Shown here: positions 18,678 to 27,626 of the stretch, one piece after another
How the letters are laid out: each line of letters opens with the position of its first letter
Position numbering within the stretch: position 1 is the first letter of the stretch
Assembly (NCBI GenBank): GCA_005786805.1
Contig: SYCV01000104.1
Location: forward strand, 1 to 48,143
From: Planctomycetia bacterium
GTDB taxonomy: Bacteria > Planctomycetota > Planctomycetia > Gemmatales > Gemmataceae
DNA length: 48,143 nucleotides
Direction of reading: 5' to 3'
Translations under genes and position numbers: made by a program
The notes under the pieces: model-generated
Told to the model about the DNA's origin: nothing
Databases searched by the model: none
The model's input: only the letters and a program-made list of their open reading frames with translations

Positions 18678-18708
18678 TGATTATCATGGTTTGAATGGTT
18701 GATAATCA
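18678..18708. promoter_or_regulatory. Paired TGATWATCA boxes upstream of the PLP enzyme gene
   Basis: TGATTATCA (18678-18686) and TGATAATCA (18700-18708) are exact reverse complements of each other, spaced 22 bases centre to centre, close to two helical turns. They end 25 bases before the start at 18734, in the 169-base divergent region. A dimeric regulator bound on one DNA face would fit, but AT-rich chance matches are possible. Confidence 0.35.
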
Positions 18709-18733
18709 GTTTGATTAAATTGGGGGAATTGCA

Positions 18734-19810
18734 ATGAATGGGCTTTTGGGAAAATCAGTATTTGATTTGGATTCACCACAATTGATTATTGATCTGGATA
18801 TTTTAGATAAAAACCTTGAGACAATAAGGAATGGGTTGAATGGGAAAAAGTTAAGAGTTCATTTTAAATCGCTCAAATGCGCCGGTTTAGTCAAATACCT
18901 AATGTCCAAGGGGCAAGATTCTTTCCTATGTGCCAAGGTAAATGAGGCTGAAGTTTTGGTTGATGCCGGTGTGAGGGATATTCTCATCGCCAACCAAATC
19001 ATCGGGGATATTAAACTTGCCAGGGTGCACTCATTAATGGCCAAGGCTAATATCCGGGTATGTATAGATTGCGAAGAACACTTGAAAGCATTGAGTGATT
19101 TTGCTCAAAAATCAAACACATCATTTGATGTTCTCGCCGAAGTTGACATCGGAATGAACAGATGCGGAACTTTTCCGGGTGAGCCAACCTTGGCCCTAGT
19201 CAAAAAAATAGCACAAACGAAAAATATTCGTTTTGTGGGATTGCAGGGATATGATGGACATTTGCAACTGATGTTGGACCGGACGGAAAAATCCAACAAG
19301 GCTTTTGAGGGTCTTAAAGCGCTGGTAGATACAAAAAAAATGATCCAAAAAATTGGAATCGATGTTCCTCTTGTCACAACAGCAGGTACAGGAACTTGGG
19401 AATACGCGGTCCAGATGGAAGGCGTCGATGAAATTCAGCCAGGATCATTTTTGTTGATGGATTGTATTTACCATGAAGCCCGCCCGGAATTCAAACCTTC
19501 CCTCACAGTATTGGCCACGGTGATCAGCAGGCGCCCGGGACTTTATGTGCTGGATGCCGGTAGCAAGGCTATTTCAAAGGATTTTGGTTTGCCAATTGTC
19601 AAAGATAGGCCTGAGGAAAAAATCTTTAAATTGGCAGAGGAACATACCAGAGTTGAATGCAATATTCCTTTGCCAGAGATTGGTGATAAGCGTGAGGTGA
19701 TTACCGCCCATTGTTGCGCCACCATGAATTTGCATAGAAGCGTTGTTGCTTCAAGAATGGGAAAAGTGGTTCATTTTTGGCCGATTGAAGCAAGTGGCAG
19801 ATACGATTAA
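18734..19810 (+). CDS. D-threonine aldolase / D-serine dehydratase-like PLP enzyme
   Basis: A 358-residue fold-type III PLP enzyme with an alanine-racemase-like barrel. The N-terminal signature LDSPQLIIDLDILDKN is typical, and the PLP lysine is expected at Lys45 in RVHFKSLK, a divergent version of the usual RPHxKTHK. The middle LAEVDIGMNRCG and the AGTGTWE/GVDEIQPGS segments match the family, and the C-terminal AHCCATMNLH (His326, Cys327, Cys328) resembles the metal site of D-threonine aldolase and D-serine dehydratase. It probably acts on a D-amino or beta-hydroxy amino acid in the cytoplasm. The start follows GGGGGAATTGCA. It diverges from the TPR gene; which D-amino acid is used cannot be told. 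Confidence 0.8.
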   Translation: MNGLLGKSVFDLDSPQLIIDLDILDKNLETIRNGLNGKKLRVHFKSLKCAGLVKYLMSKGQDSFLCAKVNEAEVLVDAGVRDILIANQIIGDIKLARVHSLMAKANIRVCIDCEEHLKALSDFAQKSNTSFDVLAEVDIGMNRCGTFPGEPTLALVKKIAQTKNIRFVGLQGYDGHLQLMLDRTEKSNKAFEGLKALVDTKKMIQKIGIDVPLVTTAGTGTWEYAVQMEGVDEIQPGSFLLMDCIYHEARPEFKPSLTVLATVISRRPGLYVLDAGSKAISKDFGLPIVKDRPEEKIFKLAEEHTRVECNIPLPEIGDKREVITAHCCATMNLHRSVVASRMGKVVHFWPIEASGRYD

Positions 19811-19959
19811 ACCAGGCTTCATTTTTTAAAATTGATGGGAAATCGCAAAGGTGATTATTCTCTAAAGGAATTTATTAAAGTTGTTTGCTTTTAAAACCCG
19901 AGATGGTTTTTTATTGAAAGCCAAACACCATGAATTAAGATACTCTAATTGGATGTTTT

Positions 19960-19974
19960 CCTCCCTCCCTCCCC
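19960..19974 (-). other. G-quadruplex-like tract (complement of a CT-rich run)
   Basis: On the minus strand the run reads GGGG-A-GGG-A-GGG-A-GG, with single-base loops and one short G-tract. On the plus strand it is a pyrimidine tract that ends 22 bases before the ATG of the 1298-residue gene. It could hinder polymerase or replication. No experiment supports a role here. Confidence 0.35.
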
Positions 19975-19996
19975 GGTTTCCTAGGATGAATAATTC

Positions 19997-22900
19997 ATGC
20001 CTGCATTTCGATTAAAAAAAATATGGACGCCAACAATTTTATCTTGGAAATCCTTTGCGTTCTTTATCCTGGCCTCGGTTCTCTCTGTTGTTGATTCTAA
20101 TCAAATATTAGGCCAAGGTAATCTGCTGCGGAATGGCGATTTTCAGGATGATTGGATTACTTGCATTCCCGAGCTTAAAAATCATCATTGGAATTACACA
20201 ACGGAGGTTTTCAACAGGCGTGATTTTAACCCCGATGGTTGGAAAATAACCGGCTCCTGGGAGTGGAAAGATTCTGACAAACCAAGGGGACAAAGAAGAT
20301 TGATTTTGAATTCCCCGTCCAAGGCTAGTCAGGCGATTAATTGGATAGCGATTCACAATCCCAAAAAGCTTGAGGGATGGCCCGATGCCGGTGGTTATCC
20401 AAGCGTGACTCCGGTTTTTAGTTCAAAACCCCTGTCTCTTGTAAGAGACATTGTTTTTTCAGCGAGAATTTCAGGTAAGGATGTACCCAAGGATGCTTTT
20501 TCCTTGATGGTCGCATTTTCAAATGTTGCTTCCAACGAGCCTTTGACTACCAAAAGCTTAATATCAACTGTGAAAGTATTTGTTCCCGAAGGCACTTATG
20601 CGAATAAAACTGTCGAAGTGAAATTGCCTTCCTCACTCTGGTTGGAGGCGGCGTCTAAAGAAAAGACCTTCCCAACCATGGGCGCGATGTTGCCCATGGG
20701 GGTCGTTTGTGAAATTGAGTATGCCACAGGAAAAGGCGGATCCGTTGAATTGTTGGAGACTTCCCTGGTCGAACCAGGTTCGTCCTCCCCTGACTTGCTA
20801 AACAATGGTGATTTTGAATCGGATAACATGGGTTATCCAACCGGGTGGTCCAAGCCACAAAGATATCGTTATTTTCCACCTGGAATTTATTACATTTTTA
20901 ACACCTGGCATAACAGCAATTCTGATAATCGTGGGTTTGTTTCGATTGATCATCTCACACCGCATTCAGGTCGTTCCAGTCTTCAAATGAATGTTCCCAC
21001 CGGGGATGAAACTTGCGTGGTAAGCACACCAATTATTCTCAATCAAAAAGAACCCCGTAAAATCGAGGTGTCAGCATGGATTAAAACACACCAGCTATGC
21101 ATGCTCCAATTGGATGCAGAGGATGAAAACGGGCAAAGACTCAATGGTTTCAATTACATCCATAAAAACCCATTGTCTTTTGGCAATTCTGACTGGAGGC
21201 AGATAAGGCAGGTTTTCGCTCCGGTCACTCCTCTTAAATCGATTCGAATCAAGCTCTGTGCAAGGGGGATGAATGGTTACACTTTGGGGGGCACTGGCCA
21301 TCAGCCTCAACAAAATGCATTGGGAATAGTTTGGTGGGATGATGTGAAAGTATTTGAGCCTGAGAGTTCCCCGGAGGAACTTTCAGCACGCGGTATAGTT
21401 CCAAAGCCAAGGCCGGCAAGCCAAATTGCCCCTCATCTCACCAAACTTGACCTTGGTGAGCAGCTTCTTGGTGATAATGTAATCACAGCCCAGTTGATCA
21501 ACCCGGGAATTGAATCCGAATTTTTTGTGCAAATGAAATGGGATGATGACAAGGATTCTGAACCCATCTTAAGCAAGCCTGTTCGAACAGGTAAATCATT
21601 GCCGGTTTCAGTCAGCTTGCCGTACACAATTTCAAATATTGGCCAGGCATACAAGGAGAAGCCGTTTTCTCTTTCGATTTTGGATGCCAAGAAAAATGTT
21701 GTCGTAACCTCAGCATACTCAATGTCCACATGGACCGTCCCAATTGACTTGGAAATTGGTTCTCTTTACATGCGTCCTTCGCAAAAGCAGTTTGTTAGAG
21801 TCAACCTTGGTTTGTCTCATGGGGAGATGATTAAAATAAAAGAGCTTAAGTTGGATGTGATCGAGAAGAATTCAGCCAAGTCATTGAAAAGTTTTGTCAT
21901 TCCTGCAGATCCACGATCGATTTTAACCCAACGCACTCGGATTCCAGTCGGAGTCTTGGATGATTTACGGAATATGTTGATTACTGATCTAGATCTTTCG
22001 TTTCTTCCAATTCAGCCATTTAATGATCCGCAGCGCAATTGGATTATCCGTGCAAGTGCAATTGATGTTAATGGTAAATCTGCATGGAGCGTTGATTCTA
22101 GTGCGTTTTGCAGATTGGCGCATGATACTCCCTTGCCTGCAATTGAGTCAGTCAAAATAAATGAACATGGGGATTTTTTGATCAACGGAAAACCATGGAT
22201 GCCTTGGGGAGTCGCTTATGGACATAACCCTGTGTACGATGGGCCCGCTGATTCTGGTAAGTATTATGATCTGCTAAATTTAAAGCCATGGGGTCTTTAT
22301 GACAGGTATGGCGGGAATCTTAAATCCAGGGAGCTTTGGGATACTAATTGCGAACGCCATGTGGAAATTCCGAAGTTTTACACACAACAGCAACTTGAAG
22401 CTTTATGGAAACAAGGGTTGTATACTTCCACGGCATTCATGCCCCCGAAATCCAAACCATGGCCTGCTGATCATTTGAAATATCTAAGCGTGGCTCCGAT
22501 GGTGGCCTCTGTTTCGCCGGGGCCTGAGGAAGCTTTTGCTTATTTCACGCCCATGACCCAAAAGCAGATAGATGATGTGAAAGCTGATGTGGATTTATTG
22601 AGGAAATCAACAGGAAAACCAGTTATGGTTGGTCATGGTGGATATTGGAACCGCCTTGAGCTGGAGCGAGCCACATTTTTTGATGTCTTTGATCCTGAGA
22701 CGGAACCCTGGTATCCCGCACCGGTGCACACAGACTTAAAACCATTGGTTGAAGGCCAGAAAAAAACTATATGGCTGCGCCCTCAAATGTATGAAAGTGT
22801 TCCTTATGAACGATGGAGATACCATGTTTTTGTTGAATTGATTCGTGGCGCCCGGGGATGGCAGGTTGCACATGGTCCGGGAGACCCTTCTGTTTTCCGG

Positions 22901-23893
22901 GGCTTACAAGCGGAAATGCGTCATTTGAATCCATTGATTTATTCGCATGAAAAAGCCCCTGAGGTTTCAATTTCACCGCCACTTGAAAAAATGGTTCGAC
23001 AAGCTGGAAATAAAACGCTTTTGATAGCTGCATCGACCCATGGTCTGACCTTTGGGAATTATAGAAAATCCGAGGATTTATCTCCCGCTGGTAAATCGCG
23101 GGTAACCACGGATCCACATATTTTTAGGGATGAATCTGATGGTTATCATGCCCCAGGGAATGAACCAGCCTTGATATCATGGGTGCCACATGGTGTCCAG
23201 TATATAGCCAATCCACAAAAATGGGCCAAAGGCTCCAAGCTTGTCACCTGGGTGAAACTTGATCCAAAAGCCTCGCCAAAAAATTTAATAGCCTTGGTCA
23301 AGGCTGATGGCCGGTGGACATACGCGGCTTCTTATGGGCCAGTGGACTTTGCCCAATTACGTAACAACAATGAGATGGCGTTTTGGTTTTTGAGGACATT
23401 TTATCGCCATGCGCGCGGTTTTCTGGGTTGGGGTGACAAGGTTGAATCATATGCCAAGGAATTCTTGCCTGCATCAACCACAATAATGGGTGATATTCCT
23501 CCTGTCGGGGAGTGGGCGAAAATAGAAATTCCATTGGATAAAATCGGTGCGGTCGACAAACTTGTTGATGGTGTTTCCTTTTCCCATGATGGTGGTCGAG
23601 TTTGGTGGTCCAATACTGTGATAGTTGGTCCGGATGGAAATGAAACTGTTGTATTTGGAGACTACGAAGACCGGCCTTCCCCTGAGAAATTGTTGAAAAC
23701 AAAAATTTCCATCGAGGGGTTAAAGAAAGGAACTAATGTGAAGGTTTTGTTTGAAAATCGAACCTTGGTTTCTGATGAGGGCTTTTTTGTTGATGATTTT
23801 TCGGGTGTTGATTTGTACCAACGATATGGAGGAGAAAGGCTAGGGTATGGAAATGCCCCTGTTGGATTTCATGCTTACGAAATCAGCAGATGA
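19997..23893 (+). CDS. Large secreted multidomain protein, glycoside-hydrolase-like
   Basis: A 1298-residue exported protein. A hydrophobic signal-type segment lies at about 15-40 (SWKSFAFFILASVLSVV). Two beta-sandwich, carbohydrate-binding-like modules begin GNLLRNGDFQDDWI (about 40) and LLNNGDFESDNMGYPTGW (about 265), the second with HSGRSSLQMNVP. A beta region follows, then a barrel-like part starting at NGKPWMPWGVAYGHNP (about 732) with FDPETEPWYP and RGARGWQVAHGP, resembling retaining glycosidase barrels. Another binding-type module ends the protein (GEWAKIEIPLDKIG, about 1175). Polysaccharide attack or binding at the cell surface is likely, but the family is not assigned and catalytic residues are not certain. 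A CT-rich tract sits just upstream. Confidence 0.65.
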   Translation: MPAFRLKKIWTPTILSWKSFAFFILASVLSVVDSNQILGQGNLLRNGDFQDDWITCIPELKNHHWNYTTEVFNRRDFNPDGWKITGSWEWKDSDKPRGQRRLILNSPSKASQAINWIAIHNPKKLEGWPDAGGYPSVTPVFSSKPLSLVRDIVFSARISGKDVPKDAFSLMVAFSNVASNEPLTTKSLISTVKVFVPEGTYANKTVEVKLPSSLWLEAASKEKTFPTMGAMLPMGVVCEIEYATGKGGSVELLETSLVEPGSSSPDLLNNGDFESDNMGYPTGWSKPQRYRYFPPGIYYIFNTWHNSNSDNRGFVSIDHLTPHSGRSSLQMNVPTGDETCVVSTPIILNQKEPRKIEVSAWIKTHQLCMLQLDAEDENGQRLNGFNYIHKNPLSFGNSDWRQIRQVFAPVTPLKSIRIKLCARGMNGYTLGGTGHQPQQNALGIVWWDDVKVFEPESSPEELSARGIVPKPRPASQIAPHLTKLDLGEQLLGDNVITAQLINPGIESEFFVQMKWDDDKDSEPILSKPVRTGKSLPVSVSLPYTISNIGQAYKEKPFSLSILDAKKNVVVTSAYSMSTWTVPIDLEIGSLYMRPSQKQFVRVNLGLSHGEMIKIKELKLDVIEKNSAKSLKSFVIPADPRSILTQRTRIPVGVLDDLRNMLITDLDLSFLPIQPFNDPQRNWIIRASAIDVNGKSAWSVDSSAFCRLAHDTPLPAIESVKINEHGDFLINGKPWMPWGVAYGHNPVYDGPADSGKYYDLLNLKPWGLYDRYGGNLKSRELWDTNCERHVEIPKFYTQQQLEALWKQGLYTSTAFMPPKSKPWPADHLKYLSVAPMVASVSPGPEEAFAYFTPMTQKQIDDVKADVDLLRKSTGKPVMVGHGGYWNRLELERATFFDVFDPETEPWYPAPVHTDLKPLVEGQKKTIWLRPQMYESVPYERWRYHVFVELIRGARGWQVAHGPGDPSVFRGLQAEMRHLNPLIYSHEKAPEVSISPPLEKMVRQAGNKTLLIAASTHGLTFGNYRKSEDLSPAGKSRVTTDPHIFRDESDGYHAPGNEPALISWVPHGVQYIANPQKWAKGSKLVTWVKLDPKASPKNLIALVKADGRWTYAASYGPVDFAQLRNNNEMAFWFLRTFYRHARGFLGWGDKVESYAKEFLPASTTIMGDIPPVGEWAKIEIPLDKIGAVDKLVDGVSFSHDGGRVWWSNTVIVGPDGNETVVFGDYEDRPSPEKLLKTKISIEGLKKGTNVKVLFENRTLVSDEGFFVDDFSGVDLYQRYGGERLGYGNAPVGFHAYEISR

Positions 23894-23907
23894 GTTTTAT
23901 TTGAATT

Positions 23908-23936
23908 TTGACTTCATGATGTGATTCGGTTATAGC
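23908..23936 (+). promoter_or_regulatory. Candidate promoter of the DUF1559 gene
   Basis: TTGACT (23908-23913) and TATAGC (23931-23936) are 17 bases apart, a fair sigma-70-like match. It starts 12 bases after the stop of the large secreted gene and about 100 bases upstream of the DUF1559 start at 24036. Confidence 0.3.
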
Positions 23937-24035
23937 AGTGTATTTTATAAAATTTATTGATTTATTTAATAAACTAATTTAATCTCATGGTACATACCTT
24001 TAGTTAGATATTCTTCTTTTTGGGAGAATTTTATC

Positions 24036-25061
24036 ATGTCAAATAAGTGTTCTCGAGCTTTTACTCTCATCGAACTTCTTGTTGTGATCGCGATTATTGC
24101 GATTTTGATAGGTCTTCTTTTGCCTGCTGTGCAAAAAGTCCGGGAAGCCGCAGCAAGAATGAAATGCCAAAACAATTTTAAACAGATAGGTTTGGCTATG
24201 CATGGATACCATACCGCAAATTCAACTTTTCCTGCTGGTGCCACAGGCACTTGGACTTATGGTTGGGCTGCTATAATCATGCCTTATGTTGAACAATCGA
24301 ACGCTTTTAACTTGCTGGATCCAAAAGCCGCCACTTATGTCCCCAATCCCCAGAGCTTAACAAATCGGGATCTTTTCAATAACATGGTCGTGCCAATTTA
24401 TGTTTGCCCTTCCAGTCCCATGCCTTCAATGGTTACACCGGAAGACGCCGCGGCAAACATCCAAATTTTAGTTGGGAATTATGTTGGTGTGATGGGTGCT
24501 TCCACTAGCTCAACAATTTATAACGATCCAACTGGTGGAAACAGGGTCGCAAATATGAACGCTGCAAATCCTAGTGATTGCAACAAGGGAGGATTTGCTG
24601 CTTCCAACGGTGTTCTTTACCCAGGTAGTAAATTGAAGATTACCGATATTTCAGATGGCACATCAAACACAATCATGGTCGCAGAGCAGGGAGATTGGGG
24701 TTCCAGTCCCGGTGTTGGTTCTTGTTCTGCAAGTAACCAGCTTGATATCAGGATGGCAAAGCGTGCAGGAATTTGGACGGGTGCTTCAACTAATGTTCCG
24801 CCTGTTTTTGGGACAGGTGCAACCGAATCGGCCTCATTGATTACTGTTCGTTGGCCAATAGGCACAAAAACACGGGTTTCTTACAATGACGGAATTGCGC
24901 GGTATGGTTGGAATACCCCGATTCAGTCCGCTCATTCAGGAGGTGGTGCTGGAGTATTGCGTTGTGATGGCAGTGTCGCTTACTTGACAAACAATATTAG
25001 CTGGGATGTCCTTAAATGGCTCAGCATTCGTGATGATGGTCAGGTGATTGCGGACTATTGA
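24036..25061 (+). CDS. DUF1559 protein with prepilin-type N-terminus
   Basis: A 341-residue protein of the DUF1559 (pseudopilin-like SBP_bac_10) family, hugely expanded in Planctomycetes. The type IV pilin-like cleavage/methylation signal is [19 protein letters not shown], with cleavage expected before Phe and the conserved Glu at +5, followed by the [20 protein letters not shown] family signature. The C-terminal H-x10-DG motif ([13 protein letters not shown]) is close to the usual H-x9-DG. The start is supported by GGGAGAA. Members are thought to be surface or secretion-linked pseudopilins, but their role is not established. It is adjacent to, but separated from, the large secreted protein and could share an export route; that is an inference. 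Confidence 0.93.
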   Translation: MSNKCSRAFTLIELLVVIAIIAILIGLLLPAVQKVREAAARMKCQNNFKQIGLAMHGYHTANSTFPAGATGTWTYGWAAIIMPYVEQSNAFNLLDPKAATYVPNPQSLTNRDLFNNMVVPIYVCPSSPMPSMVTPEDAAANIQILVGNYVGVMGASTSSTIYNDPTGGNRVANMNAANPSDCNKGGFAASNGVLYPGSKLKITDISDGTSNTIMVAEQGDWGSSPGVGSCSASNQLDIRMAKRAGIWTGASTNVPPVFGTGATESASLITVRWPIGTKTRVSYNDGIARYGWNTPIQSAHSGGGAGVLRCDGSVAYLTNNISWDVLKWLSIRDDGQVIADY

Positions 25062-25074
25062 TATTTTCAGGTCG

Positions 25075-26082
25075 CTAGACACTTATGCAAACCTTCCCAA
25101 AGTGATTTCCTTTAGCCATATGTGCAAAAGCCTTGTGGGCATCATTGAATTTGAATACTTTGTCTATTACTGGTCGTATTCTGTTTTTTTCAACCGCGTG
25201 ATTCATTCTGTTGAACATATCAATTGATCCGACAAATATACCTTGTAATCTCAACGATTTCATTATTATCGGTACTGGGTTGAATTCAGAATCATTCCCT
25301 CCTAATACTCCAATGAGGCTTATTTCACCTCCAATCCTTGTCGCTTTGATTGTTTGGGGAAGAGAACTCGCACCTCCAAGTTCAATCGCATGATCCACTT
25401 CGCCAAAATCAGATTTTCGAATTGTATCTCCCCATTTTGGATCAATACTTGAGTTGACGCCTTCATCTAAACCCAATTTCTTGAGTTTGTCCAAATGCTG
25501 GGTGCTTCTTGAAATTGCGGCAACCTTGCATCCTTCAACTTTTGCAAATTGAATTAAGAAAATTGAAACTCCACCGCAACCCATTGTCAGGATTTTTTTA
25601 CCGGGGTAATTGGTCGATGTTTCAAACAAAGCATTCCAGGCGGTCAAAGCCGCACATGGTAGAGTTGCAGCTTCTTCGCTCGTTAAAAATGAAGGAATGC
25701 CGACTATCTCGGAAGGAGAACATGCTATAAATTCCGAAAGCAACCCTTGTTCAGCGCCTCCCAGCGATCTTTTGATTTTTTTTCCATTTATTGGTCCATC
25801 CTGCCAATCCGGAAAAAAGGAGAAGGCGACTCTCTGGCCAATTTTAAAACCGTTCAAGTCAGCATTGGCCTCAACGATTTCACCAACACCATCCGAGACC
25901 GGGGTAAGTGGTGATGGGAGTCCAAGCCCGTAATGCCCACCTGCGACAAGTAAATCACGGAAATTTAACGACCAAGAAAGCATTTTGATGAGGATTTTTC
26001 CCGGTTGAAGAACAGGTCGGGGCACTTCTGAAAATACCATGTTTTCGATGCCTGATCCGGGTTGAACCAAGTAGGTTTTCAT
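25075..26082 (-). CDS. Zinc-independent MDR family oxidoreductase (quinone oxidoreductase-like)
   Basis: A 335-residue medium-chain dehydrogenase/reductase. The N-terminal half has SWSLNFRDLLVAGGHYG where zinc alcohol dehydrogenases carry the catalytic Cys, and no structural four-Cys lobe is present, so it is probably a zinc-free NADPH-dependent reductase. The nucleotide-binding motif GCGGV is at 168-172. It is the last gene of the fbp-GH13-MDR series, with 22 bases separating it from the GH13 stop, and converges with the DUF1559 gene (13-base gap). The substrate (quinone, enone or aldehyde) is unknown. Confidence 0.82.
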   Translation of the reverse strand: MKTYLVQPGSGIENMVFSEVPRPVLQPGKILIKMLSWSLNFRDLLVAGGHYGLGLPSPLTPVSDGVGEIVEANADLNGFKIGQRVAFSFFPDWQDGPINGKKIKRSLGGAEQGLLSEFIACSPSEIVGIPSFLTSEEAATLPCAALTAWNALFETSTNYPGKKILTMGCGGVSIFLIQFAKVEGCKVAAISRSTQHLDKLKKLGLDEGVNSSIDPKWGDTIRKSDFGEVDHAIELGGASSLPQTIKATRIGGEISLIGVLGGNDSEFNPVPIIMKSLRLQGIFVGSIDMFNRMNHAVEKNRIRPVIDKVFKFNDAHKAFAHMAKGNHFGKVCISV

Positions 26083-26104
26083 TTTTTAGTCCAATAGAGT
26101 ATTA

Positions 26105-27610
26105 TCAAATTATTATCTTAAAAAGATGGCATCCCCAAGCGGGCATATCTAGGTATAACCCTTCACTAGTTAATTTGTTTCCTTCACGATCATATTTGTT
26201 GGGTCCCAGTTCATCTTTCAAAATAACGGTTTTGTTTTTAATATTTGGCACAGGCAGTGGTAGAAAACATTGCGCCTTGGATGGACCATAGTTCGAAATT
26301 GCAAGGCTTATGTTTCCATTCGATCCGATTCGAAGCGCGCATATGAATTGCCTGAAGGATTGATCGTTTTCAAACGCTTGTCGGGCATTAAGTACTTGAT
26401 AAGCGCTGGTTTTAATTTCAGGATTTTTAAGAGCAATTAATAACTTGGAATAAAAACTTGTTATGTAATCAGATTTTTCTTCCTTGGGGCGCCTGTTGAG
26501 ATGTATTGAAGCATGTATTTTCCACCCTTCAATCTGGCCTTCATGAAAAAATAATAGTCCCGGCGCAAAGAATGTCACCAGTGCCGCGGCGCATTGCTTT
26601 TCTGGTGAAAACACTTTTGCCGCTCTTTCCTCGTCATGGTTTTCCAAAAATCGAACTAACTTTTTGTTATATTCCCAATCCGCCCGCAAATGTGGGATGA
26701 TGCTGTCGGGGTTTTCATGGCATAATCTGTCATATAACCTTTTGTCATATGTGTAATCAAAACCTTGTTGTTGCAACTCAAACTCAAGGTCCCAGTATGC
26801 TTCCGCTATGAATATGAATCCAGGGATTGCTGATTTTACTGCCTGTATGGCTGCCGGCCAAAACTCTTTTACTGAATAGTCGTTGTTGCCAAAAGATGAG
26901 CGTTCACCCCAGGTTTTTTTGAAAACCGATGAGAGGACGAGCATTGCCATGTCACATCTTAGGGCGTCACATTGTGAGGCGATTTTATTTAGGACGGAGG
27001 ACATTTCCTGTTGGAATTTTGAATTGAAGTAATTGAGTTGTAAAGTGTCGGGCCACCCGGGAAAGTAAGGGTCTCTTCCATGCGCAAAAACCTGATCCCC
27101 GTTTTTTGATTTGATTTTAATGTAATTTTCAGCCTGGTTTTCAATGTCTTTTTCCGTGCCACGGACATAGAAGTCGGGATTGGATTCAACCCATGGGTTG
27201 TCAATCGCGGTATGATTCGGGACAAAATCAAGGCAAATCTTGAGGTTGAAACCTTTCATCCGATTGCGTAGCCTTGCGAGGGAATCATCACCTCCCAAGA
27301 TGGAATCAACCTTGTAAGATTGAATGGCGAATGGCGATCCGCTTATATCTTTTTGGGATAAATCACATAGGCAATCGCGAAAAGATTGTTGCCATGATTG
27401 GTTTGAACGGGAAATATCCCTGCCAGTATCGCCTATTTGCCACACTCCAAGAAACCATACGAAGTCAAATCCTTTATTGGCTAGATCTAAAAGCAAGGAA
27501 TCTGGAATATCATCAAGAGTGGCTTTTTTATTGAGTTTTATCCCGAGCTCATTCAAGTAAGCTCTGGTGTTGATTTCAAACAATGCTGGTCGGGATGATT
27601 CGATTTCCAT
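26105..27610 (-). CDS. GH13 alpha-amylase family glycoside hydrolase
   Basis: A 501-residue TIM-barrel enzyme of the alpha-amylase family with no signal peptide, so cytoplasmic. All four conserved regions are visible: DFVPNHT (128-134), the nucleophile Asp220 in DALRCDMAM, the acid/base Glu270 in FIAEAYW, and the transition-state Asp326 in FLENHDEER. The C-terminal beta domain ends with GCHLFKI. The specificity is uncertain: maltodextrin, trehalose or sucrose-type alpha-glucosides are all possible. It sits 16 bases after the class III FBPase stop and just before the MDR gene, suggesting one transcript linked to glycogen or alpha-glucan turnover and gluconeogenesis. Confidence 0.85.
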   Translation of the reverse strand: MEIESSRPALFEINTRAYLNELGIKLNKKATLDDIPDSLLLDLANKGFDFVWFLGVWQIGDTGRDISRSNQSWQQSFRDCLCDLSQKDISGSPFAIQSYKVDSILGGDDSLARLRNRMKGFNLKICLDFVPNHTAIDNPWVESNPDFYVRGTEKDIENQAENYIKIKSKNGDQVFAHGRDPYFPGWPDTLQLNYFNSKFQQEMSSVLNKIASQCDALRCDMAMLVLSSVFKKTWGERSSFGNNDYSVKEFWPAAIQAVKSAIPGFIFIAEAYWDLEFELQQQGFDYTYDKRLYDRLCHENPDSIIPHLRADWEYNKKLVRFLENHDEERAAKVFSPEKQCAAALVTFFAPGLLFFHEGQIEGWKIHASIHLNRRPKEEKSDYITSFYSKLLIALKNPEIKTSAYQVLNARQAFENDQSFRQFICALRIGSNGNISLAISNYGPSKAQCFLPLPVPNIKNKTVILKDELGPNKYDREGNKLTSEGLYLDMPAWGCHLFKIII

Positions 27611-27626
27611 TGGAAAGTTATTTTAT

